Source of the DNA: Nonomuraea typhae
Lineage (GTDB): Bacteria; Actinomycetota; Actinomycetes; Streptosporangiales; Streptosporangiaceae
Assembly: GCF_009760925.1 (NCBI RefSeq)
Contig: NZ_VRLV01000010.1
Span: forward strand, 124,001-188,000
Length of the DNA: 64,000 bases
Direction: 5' to 3'
In this document: positions 40,343-49,462 of the stretch, piece after piece
Layout of the letters: each line of letters begins with the position of its first letter
How positions within the stretch are numbered: position 1 is the first letter of the stretch
The notes under the pieces: model-generated
What the model saw: the letters and a program-made list of their open reading frames with translations, nothing else
The model's database searches: none
Told to the model about the DNA's origin: nothing
Translations under genes and position numbers: made by a program

Positions 40343-40437
40343 TTGGGCCAAGCCCACCGAGTATCGTTCACCGGAGTATTGAGGGAGCATCTACCGCCAG
40401 GATCTCCGAAAGGTCTCGAGACACCGAAGAGGACATC

Positions 40438-42216
40438 GTGGGGCGACACCGTACAGACGAGCTCGATGACGGGTATCGGGCCCAGGATCCCGGCCCGCGC
40501 CGCCGCAACCGTGGCGGCAGTGGGCGCGGCAAGGTACTCGTCCCCCTGGCCGGGGCGGTGGCGCTGGCGGTGCTCCTGGGCGTGGCCGCGTTCGTCATCT
40601 TCAACCGCGACCACGACTGCTCCGGCGGGAAGCTGCCGCTGAGCGTGGTGGCGGCGCCCGACATCCAGCCGGCGCTGCAGAAGATCGCCGAGAAGTACAA
40701 CAAGTCGCTGGCCTCGATCGACAGCAAGTGCGTCGAGGTGAAGGTGGCCAAGGAGAACCCGTTCAAGGCGGCCAACAACATGGCCTCGGGCAAGCTGACG
40801 CCCGACGTGTGGATCGCCGACTCCAGCCTCATGGTGAGCGAGGTGCGCGGCACCACCGCGGGCGCGCAGATGCCGGAGCCGTCCGGCTCGGTGGCCAGCT
40901 CCCCCGTCGTGCTGGCCGCCGCCAAGTCGATGGCCGGCAAGCTCTCCGGCAGCCTGCAGCCGAGCTGGGCCGGGATGATCGCGGCGGCGAACGTGGCCAA
41001 CCCCGACGGCCCCGGCCGCAAGGTCCGCGTGCTGGCCCTCGATCCGAAGAAGAACTCCGCCGGGCTGAGCGCGCTGCTGGCCGCGGCGGGCGCGGCCAAG
41101 GAGGCCGACCTCGACGACAAGGCCGTGGTCGGCGCGCTCAAGGAGCTGTCGGACCAGGTCGTGCCCAGCCCCGACGCGCTGCTGGCCAGCCTCGCGGTCA
41201 AGTCGGGCAGCAAGGTGCCGGTCGGCGTCGCCGCCGAGCAGGCCATCTACGCCCACAACAGCAAGAAGCCCGACTCGCCGATCGTCCCGCTCTACCCGCA
41301 GGAGGGGACGCTCAGCCTCGACTACCCGCTGGTCATCACCACCAAGAGCCCGGACGCCCGCAAGGCCGCGGAGGCGTTCAAGACCGAGCTGGCCGGGCAG
41401 TCCGCCCAGAACACGCTGCGCGCCCACGGCTTCCGCAGCCCGGACGGCAAGGCCGGGGACGTGCTCACCAAGGAGAAGGGCTTCGAGCCCAAGGCGCCCG
41501 AGGCGCTGAAGAAGCCGGACGTCAAGACGGTCGCCTCGATGGCCCAGTCGTGGTCGCGGCTGAGCCTGGGCACCCGGATGCTGGCGCTGCTGGACGTCTC
41601 CGGGACCATGGCCTACCCGGTGCCCGGCAGCGGCATGACCCGCATGCAGGCCATCACCAAGATCGCCAGCGAGGGGCTCGGCCTGTTCGAGGCGGACTCG
41701 GAGATCGGCGTGTGGGCGTTCTCCACCCACTTGCAGGGCACACAGGACTGGCGTGAGCTCATCTCCGTCGGCCCGCTCAGCGAGTCGGTCAACGGCGTGC
41801 TGCGCAAGGAGGCGTTCGCCAGCCAGCTCGGCAGCATCCAGGCCAAGCCGACGGGCAACACCGGCTTGAACGACACCCTGAAGGCGGCCTACGCCCGGAT
41901 GACCGAGGAGTACGCCGACGACAAGATCAACACTGTGCTGGTCCTCACCGACGGCGCCGGCAACGACGACCCCGAGGGCGGCATCGGCAACAGTGAGATC
42001 CTCAGCTATCTGAAGAAGACCTACGACCCCAAGCGGCCGGTGAGCATCCTGCTCATCGCCTTCGGCCCCGACGCGCCCAAGGGCAAGGCCCAGATGGACG
42101 CGCTGGCCAAGGCGACCGGCGGCGAGGCGTACATCGCCAAGAACATCCTCCAGGTCCGCGACTTCTTCGCCCAGGGCATGTCGCGCCGCCTGTGCGCCCC
42201 TCGTTGCGATGGATGA
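40438..42216 (+). CDS. Membrane-anchored substrate-binding protein fused to a VWA domain
   Basis: 592 residues. A basic N-terminus (RRRNRGGSGRGK) precedes one membrane helix (VLVPLAGAVALAVLLGVAAFVIF, residues about 33-55), so the rest is outside. Residues about 65-370 form a periplasmic-binding-protein-like domain (PLSVVAAPDIQPALQKIAEK, TPDVWIADSSLMVSEV). From about 375 a von Willebrand A domain follows with a MIDAS motif D386-x-S388-x-T390 (LLDVSGTM), T in NTGLNDT and D in LVLTDGAGNDD. VWA with bound metal usually mediates protein contacts. It sits 86 bases upstream of the ECF sigma fusion, a possible partner. Start GTG 40438. Confidence 0.85.
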   Translation: MGRHRTDELDDGYRAQDPGPRRRNRGGSGRGKVLVPLAGAVALAVLLGVAAFVIFNRDHDCSGGKLPLSVVAAPDIQPALQKIAEKYNKSLASIDSKCVEVKVAKENPFKAANNMASGKLTPDVWIADSSLMVSEVRGTTAGAQMPEPSGSVASSPVVLAAAKSMAGKLSGSLQPSWAGMIAAANVANPDGPGRKVRVLALDPKKNSAGLSALLAAAGAAKEADLDDKAVVGALKELSDQVVPSPDALLASLAVKSGSKVPVGVAAEQAIYAHNSKKPDSPIVPLYPQEGTLSLDYPLVITTKSPDARKAAEAFKTELAGQSAQNTLRAHGFRSPDGKAGDVLTKEKGFEPKAPEALKKPDVKTVASMAQSWSRLSLGTRMLALLDVSGTMAYPVPGSGMTRMQAITKIASEGLGLFEADSEIGVWAFSTHLQGTQDWRELISVGPLSESVNGVLRKEAFASQLGSIQAKPTGNTGLNDTLKAAYARMTEEYADDKINTVLVLTDGAGNDDPEGGIGNSEILSYLKKTYDPKRPVSILLIAFGPDAPKGKAQMDALAKATGGEAYIAKNILQVRDFFAQGMSRRLCAPRCDG

Positions 42217-42302
42217 CAGCACAGACGGATAAATCCGCCCTTATGCCCAAGTGGTATAGAGCGCCAACCCCTCTTTAACAGGAGGCGTCCTCCCCCGAGG
42301 AC

Positions 42303-43916
42303 ATGCACCTGCGGGGAGGGTTTGTGGCTGGATGGCCTACCGTCGATCGGGCCGACGATCATGAGCTGGTGGCGGCGCTGCGGCGGGCCGGCAAGGACGC
42401 CCCGGCCAGGCTCTACGACGCCTATGCCGAGCGGCTGCACGACTACGCCTGTGCGCTGACCGGGGACCGCGACAGCGCCGCGGACTCCGTGCACGACGCC
42501 CTGGTCACCGCGCAGGCCGGCGTCGAGCGGCTGAAGGAGACCACCCGGCTGCGCCCCTGGCTGTACGCGCTGACCAGGTTCCAGGCCGCGGCCCGCATGG
42601 CCCGCGCGGACGCCGCCCCGGGGACGCCGCCGCCGGTGTTCGACGAGCCGGAGGACCCCGAGCTGGCGGCCCTGGTCCACGAGGTGCTGAACGAGCTGAG
42701 CCGCAACGAGCGGGAGGTCCTGCAGCTGTCGCTGCGGCACGGGCTGACGCCCGCCGAGGTCGGCGCGGTGCTGGGGCTGACCTCGCGGCAGTCGGCGGCA
42801 CGGCTCACCCGGGCCCGCGACCACCTCGAGAACGCCGCGGCCGCGGTGGTGCTGGCCAGGACGGGGCGGGCGCACTGCCCGGACCTGTCGGCGATGGTCG
42901 ACTCGTGGGAGGGCCCCCTCACGCCGATGTTGCGCCGCAGGTTGTCCGGCCACATCGGCGGCTGCGAGGTCTGCACCGAGGGCAAGCAGCGGCAGGTGGC
43001 GGCGGCGGCCCTCCTGGACATGGTCCCGGTGGCCTTCCCGCCGATCTCCCTGCGCCGCCGGGTCGTGGGCACCTGCCTCGATCCCGAGCTGGAGCACACG
43101 CGCACGCTCATCCTGGAGCGGGGCGAGAACTTCGACCGCACCGGCTTCCCGGTGAACCACCACACCGACCACCACACCGACCGCCACACCGACCGCCGCG
43201 CGGACCGCCGCGCCGGCCGCCGCACCCGGCGCCGCCGTCCGCGCAGGCTCGCCCCGGTGCTGCTGGCGGGCGTCGCGGTGCTGGCGGGGACGGGCGCGAT
43301 GGCGCTGATGGGCGCCGAGGACGGCACCCCGGCAGCGGTACGGCAGGCGCCCACCCCCACCGGCTCACGGGCGCCGATGGCGATCCCGACCGACGAGCCG
43401 CCGGAAGAGGAGCCGGTCGAGGAGCCGGAGGAGACGATCCAGGAGCCGGAGGAGACGACGCCGGAGCCCTCGGCCACGACCCGGCGCCCGGCGCCCTCCG
43501 CCACGAGGCCCGCCGGCAACCCGACCCCGACCCGCCGCCCCGCGCCCGCCGCCGCCCGGCTGTCCATCGGCTGCCCGGACTCGATCACCGGCGCCGCCAA
43601 GATCGGCCTGCGGGCCCGCAACGCCAGCGTGACCTGGTCGGCCGCGGTCTCCGCGGGCATGGGCGTCTTCCCGGCACGGGGCACGCTCAGGGCGGGCGGG
43701 TCGGCGTCGATCTGGGTGACGATCGACGACCCGGACGCGGCGGGCGGCGGTTCGGTCGCCTTCACCTCGAACGGCGGCACCGCCTCGTGCTCGCTGTCGT
43801 GGCGGGGACGGCAGCCCACCGGGGAGCCCACCCCGTCGGAGGACCCGACGCCGACCGCGGAGCCCACTGAAACGCCCGATCAGTCCGCAACAGGTGATTT
43901 GGTGGCGTCGAAATAG
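42303..43916 (+). CDS. ECF sigma factor fused to ZAS-type anti-sigma motif, TM helix and extracellular domain
   Basis: 537 residues. Sigma region 2 lies at about 32-100 (ARLYDAYAERLHDYACALTG, RPWLYALTRFQAAAR) and region 4 at about 122-178 (LSRNEREVLQLSLRHGLTPA, EVGAVLGLTSRQSAARLTR). Then comes HIGGCEVC at 217-224, the H-x3-C-x2-C zinc anti-sigma signature. A His/Asp/Arg repeat (NHHTDHHTDRHTDRRADRR, from a 12-bp DNA repeat) and a basic cluster precede one membrane helix (APVLLAGVAVLAGTGAMAL, about 317-335). Outside are a Pro/Glu/Thr-rich linker and a beta-sandwich-like domain (about 415-510). Sigma and its inhibitor motif are thus in one chain tethered to the membrane. Confidence 0.85.
   Translation: MHLRGGFVAGWPTVDRADDHELVAALRRAGKDAPARLYDAYAERLHDYACALTGDRDSAADSVHDALVTAQAGVERLKETTRLRPWLYALTRFQAAARMARADAAPGTPPPVFDEPEDPELAALVHEVLNELSRNEREVLQLSLRHGLTPAEVGAVLGLTSRQSAARLTRARDHLENAAAAVVLARTGRAHCPDLSAMVDSWEGPLTPMLRRRLSGHIGGCEVCTEGKQRQVAAAALLDMVPVAFPPISLRRRVVGTCLDPELEHTRTLILERGENFDRTGFPVNHHTDHHTDRHTDRRADRRAGRRTRRRRPRRLAPVLLAGVAVLAGTGAMALMGAEDGTPAAVRQAPTPTGSRAPMAIPTDEPPEEEPVEEPEETIQEPEETTPEPSATTRRPAPSATRPAGNPTPTRRPAPAAARLSIGCPDSITGAAKIGLRARNASVTWSAAVSAGMGVFPARGTLRAGGSASIWVTIDDPDAAGGGSVAFTSNGGTASCSLSWRGRQPTGEPTPSEDPTPTAEPTETPDQSATGDLVASK
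43157..43222 (+). repeat. 12-bp tandem repeat encoding HHTD/RHTD/RRAD units
   Basis: CACACCGACC-containing units of 12 bp recur about five times and decay at the 3' end, encoding alternating His/Thr/Asp and Arg/Ala/Asp tetrapeptides between the zinc motif and the membrane helix of the sigma fusion. Confidence 0.65.
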
Positions 43917-44289
43917 TCGGGCCACCTCAGTGACAGTTCAGTGATATCCAGGGATATATCAGGCACTAGGTCGAACTTCCGGTATGTGATAGGGCATCCT
44001 GATTGGCTTGGGGGGACGTACCGGGATCAGGCGCGCATTTATCCTTAAAAGATCTTCAGGCTAGAAACCTGGCGCCCAGGTAAACCGGTACGCTCCGCCA
44101 AGCGTCGGCATTGACTCGCCCGTGGGCCGATTGGTCCCATGAATGGGCGATCAATCGTGCGATCACCGCTTATGGAGCCAGGAGAGCCGGACAGATGCCC
44201 GATCATGCCGTTCAGACGCAGCCGACCCCGCAACGCGTTGCGGCTGCCGTCAGCCCGTTGCATGATCGTGATGGAGTGGGGGCAGCCAG
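43917..44289. other. Noncoding interval upstream of the polysaccharide locus
   Basis: 373 bases with no supported gene. It contains a short A/T-rich patch with GATAT-ATATC inverted elements near 43943-43960, a stretch of A and T at 44036-44055, and a strong palindrome near its end (separate entry). No known riboswitch core could be recognised. It probably holds the promoter and leader of the gene at 44290. Confidence 0.5.
44218..44248. promoter_or_regulatory. 16-bp perfect palindrome with flanking arms before the first polysaccharide gene
   Basis: CCGCAACGCGTTGCGG at 44228-44243 is a perfect palindrome. Around it GCAGCCG (44218-44224) and CGGCTGC (44241-44247) give a second possible pairing. 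It lies 46 bases before the GTG at 44290. Operator or leader hairpin. Confidence 0.55.
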
Positions 44290-45408
44290 GTGAACATCAC
44301 AGTCGTTCGCCCCGGAGATCTCGGTGAGACGGAGCGGTCCCGCTGGCGGGAGCTGCAGAAGGCGGACCCGAGCCTCGACAACCCGTTCCTGTCGGTCGAG
44401 TTCACCCTGGCCATGGGCAGCCTGCGCGACTACGTCCACGTCGCGATCGTCGAGGACGCCGGGCAACTCACCGGCTTCTTCCCCTACGAACGTCACCCCT
44501 TCGGCATCGGCAAACCCCTCGGCGGATTCCTCACCACCTGCCACGGCCTCATCTCCGTGCCCGGGCTCAAGCTCGAGGCCAAAGCCCTGCTGCGCGCCTG
44601 CGGGCTGAACGTCTTCGGCTTCGACCACATGGTCGCCGGCCAGCCGACCTTCGCGCCCCACGAGAGCGACGTACGGCCGGCCGCGGTGATGGACTTCACC
44701 TCCGGCTACGACGCCTGGCTCGACCAGGTGAAGCGCAACTCCGCCAAGAACCTGAAGACCTGGCGCTACAAGGAACGCAAACTCGCCAGGGAACACGGCG
44801 AGCTGCGCCTGTCCTGGGCGGGCACCGACCCCGCGGAACTGAGCAGGCTCCTGGCCTGGAAATCGGACCAGTACCGCAGGACCGGACGAGTCGACCGGTT
44901 CGCCCAGCCCTGGATCGTCCGGCTGACCGAGCGGATGCACGCCGAGCAGTCAGCCGACTTCGCCGGGGTGCTCACCATGCTCTACGCCGGGGACGTCCCC
45001 GTGGCCGGGCACTTCGGCCTGCGCACGGCCACGACCCTGGTGGGCTGGTTCCCCGCCTACGACACCGAGTTCGGGAAGTACTCGCCCGGCATCGTGCACC
45101 ACCTTCACATGGCCGAGGCGGCCGCCGGGGCGGGACTGCACATGGTCGACATGGGCAAGGGTGGCAAGGACTACAAGCACTGGCTGCAGAACGGCGCGCT
45201 GCACGTCTCCGAAGGGCGCGTCTCGCGGCCGTCCGCGGCGGCCGCCGTGCACTGGATCGGCCGCGTTCCCTTCAACAAGGCACGAACAATTGTCACCGAT
45301 TCGCCGTCTCTCTATAGAGCGGCAGATCGTGTGTTGAAGGGCTTTGGGCGTATGCGTAGTACTCGAGGCCAAGAGTCAGGCACCAAAGAACCATCGGGAG
45401 CGCGCTGA
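44290..45408 (+). CDS. FemAB/CelD-like GNAT acyltransferase
   Basis: 372-residue double-GNAT protein, cytosolic. The CelD/BcsL-type core is seen in FGFDHMVAGQPTFAPHES, WLDQVKRNSAKNLKTWRYKE and AGHFGLRTATTLVGWFPAYD followed by KYSPGIVHHLHMAEAA and DMGKGGKDYKHW. Such enzymes acylate sugars or transfer amino acids in exopolysaccharide and cellulose loci. It opens the polysaccharide gene set. Start GTG 44290; a ribosome-binding site is weak (GGAG at 44272). The interval before carries a palindrome. Confidence 0.85.
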   Translation: MNITVVRPGDLGETERSRWRELQKADPSLDNPFLSVEFTLAMGSLRDYVHVAIVEDAGQLTGFFPYERHPFGIGKPLGGFLTTCHGLISVPGLKLEAKALLRACGLNVFGFDHMVAGQPTFAPHESDVRPAAVMDFTSGYDAWLDQVKRNSAKNLKTWRYKERKLAREHGELRLSWAGTDPAELSRLLAWKSDQYRRTGRVDRFAQPWIVRLTERMHAEQSADFAGVLTMLYAGDVPVAGHFGLRTATTLVGWFPAYDTEFGKYSPGIVHHLHMAEAAAGAGLHMVDMGKGGKDYKHWLQNGALHVSEGRVSRPSAAAAVHWIGRVPFNKARTIVTDSPSLYRAADRVLKGFGRMRSTRGQESGTKEPSGAR

Positions 45409-45555
45409 GCGCTCCCCGTCCCGGCAGCACAACACCAGCACCCTCACTCCCACTGGACCGGCAATGCGACACTTACCGCTTTCGGCATTCCCACGGCACC
45501 CGGGCGTCGCCGAGCGCGGCCTGCGGCGAGTGGTCCCGGAAGGATCGTCCCCGAA

Positions 45556-46389
45556 ATGAGTCCCGATAACATCAGGCACAACGGCAAGCCGCAGGTCACG
45601 TCCCTGCGGTCGATGCCGCCGCTTGAGCGTTTCACCCCTGTGACCCCGCACCTGGCGATATCGCGCAGGGTCAGTGTGGTGGTCCCCGCCATGAACGAGG
45701 CGGAGAACCTCCCGCACCTGTTCGCCACGTTGCCCCAATGGATCGACGAGATCGTGCTCGTCGACGGCAACTCGATTGACGAGACGGTCGAGGTGGCCAG
45801 GCGACTACGACCGAGTTTGCGGATCATCACGCAACCCGGCAAAGGCAAGGGCAACGCCCTGGCCGCCGGTTTCGCCGCCTGCACGGGCGACATCATCGTG
45901 ATGATCGACGCCGACGGCTCCATGGACGGAAGGGAGATCGTCTCCTTCGTCGGTGCCCTGGTGACCGGCGCCGACTTCGTCAAGGGCTCGCGCTACGCCA
46001 CCGGCGGCGGCAGCGACGACCTGACCTTCGGCCGCAGCATCGGCAACAAGGCCCTGACCACCCTGGTCAACCTCATGTACGGCACGCGCTACACCGACCT
46101 GTGCTACGGATACAACGCCTTCTGGGCCCACCATCTGGACGTGCTGGACCTCGACTGCGACGGTTTCGAGGTGGAGACCCTGATGAACGTGCGCGCGGCC
46201 AAGGCCGGGCTGACGATCCACGAGGTGCCCAGCAACGAGCGGCAGCGCATCCACGGGCAGAGCAACCTGCGCACCTTCCGCGACGGGTTCCGGGTGCTCC
46301 GGACCATCCTGCGGGAGTGGCGCCGCCCACTGGCCGCCTCGTACCCCGAACCCACCGCCGCGCCCGCAGCCGACCGAGGCGTGGCCTAG
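45556..46389 (+). CDS. GT2 glycosyltransferase, dolichol/polyprenyl-phosphate sugar synthase-like
   Basis: 277-residue GT-A enzyme. The donor site is seen in VSVVVPAMNEAENLPHLFAT and VMIDADGSMDG (the D-x-D motif); the acceptor part contains GSRYATGGGSDDLTFGRSIG and DLCYGYNAFW. This layout is that of polyprenyl-phosphate mannose/glucose synthases without the C-terminal membrane helices, so it may supply a lipid-linked sugar or act directly on the polymer. ATG 45556 has AAGGA upstream. It is separated by 147 bases from the previous gene and by 13 from the next. Confidence 0.88.
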   Translation: MSPDNIRHNGKPQVTSLRSMPPLERFTPVTPHLAISRRVSVVVPAMNEAENLPHLFATLPQWIDEIVLVDGNSIDETVEVARRLRPSLRIITQPGKGKGNALAAGFAACTGDIIVMIDADGSMDGREIVSFVGALVTGADFVKGSRYATGGGSDDLTFGRSIGNKALTTLVNLMYGTRYTDLCYGYNAFWAHHLDVLDLDCDGFEVETLMNVRAAKAGLTIHEVPSNERQRIHGQSNLRTFRDGFRVLRTILREWRRPLAASYPEPTAAPAADRGVA

Positions 46390-46402
46390 CAAAGGCCCAT
46401 CC

Positions 46403-47332
46403 GTGCGTACATCCGTCGTCATCTGCGTCTACACCGAGGAGCGATGGGAGGACATCAGGCAGGCCGTGGAGTCGATCGAGAACCAGCGCCGGCAGGCGCA
46501 CGAACTGATCCTCGTCGTCGACTACAACCGGGACCTGTACCTGAAACTCACCCGCGCCTACCCGAAGGCCGTCGTCGTGGAGAACAGCCACGAACGCGGC
46601 CTGTCCGGCGGCAAGAACACCGGGGCCGCCGTGGCCACCGGTGAGGTGGTCGCCTATCTCGACGACGACGCGGTGGCCGATCCCGGGTGGCTGGAGGCTT
46701 TGGAGGAGGGCTTCCAGGAGCCGGGGGTGGTCGGCGTCGGCGGACGCACCGACCCGCTGTGGGCGTCCGAGCGGCGCCCGCGGTGGTTCCCGCACGAGTT
46801 CGACTGGACCGTCGGCTGCACCTATCGGGGCATGCCGGCGGTCCGGGCGCCCGTCCGCAACGTCATGGGCGGCAACGCGGCCTTCTTACGCGCGGTCGTC
46901 GGCGAGGTCGGCGGCTTCCACAGCGGCATCGGCCGCAGCGTGCAGGGCAGAAAGAGCCGCCCGCTCGGCTGCGAGGAGACCGAGTTCTGCATCCGGCTGA
47001 CCCAGCGCAGGCCGGGCTCGGTCATGTTGTTCGAACCCCGCGCGGTCATCGGGCACAAGGTGCCCAGGCAGCGCGAGACGTTCGCCTACTTCCGTTCCCG
47101 GTGTTACGCGGAAGGGCTGTCGAAGGCGCTGGTCACCCGCGAGGTGGGCGCCCAGGACGGCCTGGCCAGCGAGCGCGCCCACGCGCTCAGGACGCTGCCG
47201 CGCGGGGCCCTGCGCGGGCTCGGCGAGGCGCTGCGCGGCGACCCCGGCGGGCTCGGCCGGGCCGGCGCCATCGTCGTCGGGCTGGCCTGGACCGCGTGGG
47301 GATACGCGGTCGGCTCCTGGAGGCTGCGATGA
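46403..47332 (+). CDS. GT2 glycosyltransferase
   Basis: 309-residue inverting GT-A enzyme. N-terminal donor fold: SVVICVYTEERWEDIRQAV, the nucleotide-sugar loop GLSGGKNTGAAVATGEVVAY and catalytic LDDDAVADPGWLEAL. An Asn/Gly-rich acceptor loop follows (RNVMGGNAAFLRAVVGEVGG, CEETEFCIRL). A hydrophobic C-terminus (AGAIVVGLAWTAWGYAVGSW) may hold it at the membrane. It overlaps the deacetylase start by four bases (ATGA at 47329), so they are coupled. Start GTG 46403. Confidence 0.88.
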   Translation: MRTSVVICVYTEERWEDIRQAVESIENQRRQAHELILVVDYNRDLYLKLTRAYPKAVVVENSHERGLSGGKNTGAAVATGEVVAYLDDDAVADPGWLEALEEGFQEPGVVGVGGRTDPLWASERRPRWFPHEFDWTVGCTYRGMPAVRAPVRNVMGGNAAFLRAVVGEVGGFHSGIGRSVQGRKSRPLGCEETEFCIRLTQRRPGSVMLFEPRAVIGHKVPRQRETFAYFRSRCYAEGLSKALVTREVGAQDGLASERAHALRTLPRGALRGLGEALRGDPGGLGRAGAIVVGLAWTAWGYAVGSWRLR

Positions 47333-48123
47333 TCCGCGTGCCGATCCTGATGTACCACTCGGTCACCGACCGGCCCAACGACGCCACCCGGCCGCTGGCC
47401 GTACGCCCGGGGGACTTCGCCGAGCAGCTCGCCTGCCTGGCCGACGGCGGGTACACGCCGATGACCTTCGCCGACCTCGTCGCGGCGGTCAACCAGCACC
47501 AGGTGCCGGACAAGGCGGTCGTGATCACCTTCGACGACGGGTACGCCGACTTTCACTCCCAGGCGCTGCCCGTGCTGGAACGCCACCGGTTCCCCGCCAC
47601 GATCTTCGTCACCACCGGCTGGCTGGCCGACGCCGGCAAGGACTCGGCCGGCCGGCCCCTGGACGACATGCTGAGCTGGGGGCAGACGCGCGAGGCCGCG
47701 GCCAGCGGGATCGAGATCGGCGGCCACAGCCACAGCCACCCGCAGCTCGACCAGCTCCCCGACGAGGAGCTCCGCCAGGAGCTGCGCCGCAACAAGGGCC
47801 TGCTGGAGGAGCGGCTGGGCGCGCCGGTGGCCACCATGGCCTACCCGTACGGCTACTCCAGCGCGCGGGTGCGCCGCGAGGTGCGCAAGGCCGGCTACTT
47901 CGCCGCCTGCGCGGTGGGCAACGCGGTCGCCGCGGACCGGCACGACATGCTGGCGGTGCCGCGGCTGACCGTGGCCAGGCGCACCTCGATGGAGAAGTTC
48001 CGCCGCGCGGTCGAGGGCCGCGGCGTCCCGCTGCTGTATCTCAGGGAGCGGACGCTGACCAAGGGCTACGCGCTCGTGCGGCGGACCCGGTATGCGATGC
48101 GGCAGGTAAAAGCCCGTGACTGA
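47329..48123 (+). CDS. Polysaccharide deacetylase (NodB domain)
   Basis: 264-residue carbohydrate esterase family 4-type enzyme that removes acetyl groups from GlcNAc-containing polymer. The motifs are in order: PILMYHSVTD, TFDDGYADF (catalytic and metal Asp), GIEIGGHSHSHPQLDQL (metal His pair) and AYPYGYSS. No signal peptide or membrane anchor is apparent, unlike PgaB or IcaB, so it may act in the cytosol or leave by another route. It overlaps the previous gene by four and the next by eight bases: a tightly coupled trio. Confidence 0.9.
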   Translation: MIRVPILMYHSVTDRPNDATRPLAVRPGDFAEQLACLADGGYTPMTFADLVAAVNQHQVPDKAVVITFDDGYADFHSQALPVLERHRFPATIFVTTGWLADAGKDSAGRPLDDMLSWGQTREAAASGIEIGGHSHSHPQLDQLPDEELRQELRRNKGLLEERLGAPVATMAYPYGYSSARVRREVRKAGYFAACAVGNAVAADRHDMLAVPRLTVARRTSMEKFRRAVEGRGVPLLYLRERTLTKGYALVRRTRYAMRQVKARD

Positions 48124-49462
48124 CTCCGGCCTCCGGAGGTTCCTCCCTGCCGACCTGAACGACCCGCTGCTGCGCAGCGCCTACTCGCTCATGCTCAACG
48201 CGGGCGCGGGCGCGGTCATCGGCCTGGGGTACTGGACCGTGACCGCCCGCGTCTTCGACGAGAAGGACGTCGGCGTCGGCATGGCCATCCTGGCCGCGAT
48301 GCGGCTGCTGGCCGCCGTCACCTCCTTCGGCTTCGTCGGTACGGTCGCCCGCTTCGTCCCCGAGGCCGGCCCGCGCACCTCCCGCTTCGTGGCCACCGTG
48401 TACGGCGCGGCCGCCGCGCTGACCGTCGCCGGGTGCGCGCTGTTCCTGCTGACGCTGAGCAGCTGGGGCGAGACCTACAGCCTGCTGTCCGGCTGGGGGG
48501 CCGGGGTCGTCTTCACCGTCATGGTGATCGTCTGGAGCATCTGCACGCTGCAGGACGTGGTGCTCACCGGGCTGCGCAAGGCGCCCTGGGTGCCGGTGGC
48601 CAACCTGGTCTTCTGGGTGATCCGCTTCGCCGTCCTGGCCGGGTGCGCGGTGCTGCTGGCGCGCTCCACCGGCGCGGCCGTCTCCTGGGCGGTGTTCCTG
48701 GCCTGGATCGCCCCCGGCCTGGTGGTCGCGCTCTGCCTCAACACGATCGTCTTCCGCAGGCTGATCCCCCAGCACGCCCGGCAGACCGCGGACAAGTCGC
48801 TGCCGCCCGCCCGGCAGATCGGGCGCTTCCTGGCCGGCGACTACGCGGGCTCGATCTTCACGCTGCTGTTCAACTACGGCGTGCCGGTGCTGGTCGCGGC
48901 GCAGGTCTCCAAGGAGATGAACGCCTACTACGGGCTGACGATCACGCTCGGCGCCATGCTGGAGATGCTCAGCTACACGATGGCCTCCTCGCTGACCGTC
49001 GAGGGCGCCTTCGACGGGGCCAAGCTGGCCGAGAACTGCCGCCGGGCGCTGCGCAGGACCTTTCTCATCCTGACGCCGCTGGTGCTGGCCGCCACGCTGC
49101 TGGCGCCGGTCGCCCTCTGGTTGTTCGGCGAGGGGTACGCCCACCACGCCACCGACCTGATGCGGCTGATCGCGCTGGCGGCGCTGCCCCGCGCGGTGGT
49201 TGAGCTGTATCTGGGCGCGCTGCGGGCGCTGCGGCGGGCGAGCATGATCGTGTTCGTCCAGTTCGGCATGGCCACGATGGCGATCGGCGGGGCCCAGGTG
49301 CTGCTGCCCGTCTACGGGATCACCGGGGTCGGGATCGCGATCCTGGCCGCCCAGACGATCACCGCGCTGGCGGTGCTGCCCAGCCTGTGGCGGATCGCCT
49401 CAGGGCGCGCCCAGGCCGCGCGCCTCCATCCGCCGGACGACCCAGGCGGGGTCCAGGCGTAG
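48116..49462 (+). CDS. Wzx-type polysaccharide flippase (MOP superfamily)
   Basis: 448-residue integral membrane protein with about 12 helices, arranged as in Wzx/O-antigen transporters of the MATE/MOP superfamily (SAYSLMLNAGAGAVIGLGYW, then GFVGTVARFVPEAGPRTSRF, then GSIFTLLFNYGVPVLVAAQV). It should move lipid-linked oligosaccharide to the outer leaflet. Start GTG 48116 lies within the deacetylase gene end. Its last 63 bases overlap the convergent GT2 gene. Confidence 0.85.
   Translation: MTDSGLRRFLPADLNDPLLRSAYSLMLNAGAGAVIGLGYWTVTARVFDEKDVGVGMAILAAMRLLAAVTSFGFVGTVARFVPEAGPRTSRFVATVYGAAAALTVAGCALFLLTLSSWGETYSLLSGWGAGVVFTVMVIVWSICTLQDVVLTGLRKAPWVPVANLVFWVIRFAVLAGCAVLLARSTGAAVSWAVFLAWIAPGLVVALCLNTIVFRRLIPQHARQTADKSLPPARQIGRFLAGDYAGSIFTLLFNYGVPVLVAAQVSKEMNAYYGLTITLGAMLEMLSYTMASSLTVEGAFDGAKLAENCRRALRRTFLILTPLVLAATLLAPVALWLFGEGYAHHATDLMRLIALAALPRAVVELYLGALRALRRASMIVFVQFGMATMAIGGAQVLLPVYGITGVGIAILAAQTITALAVLPSLWRIASGRAQAARLHPPDDPGGVQA

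Noticed and set aside
43917..44289. c-di-GMP or c-di-AMP riboswitch before the polysaccharide genes
   Set aside because: Expected because such elements often precede envelope genes, but no core matching either class could be aligned by eye.
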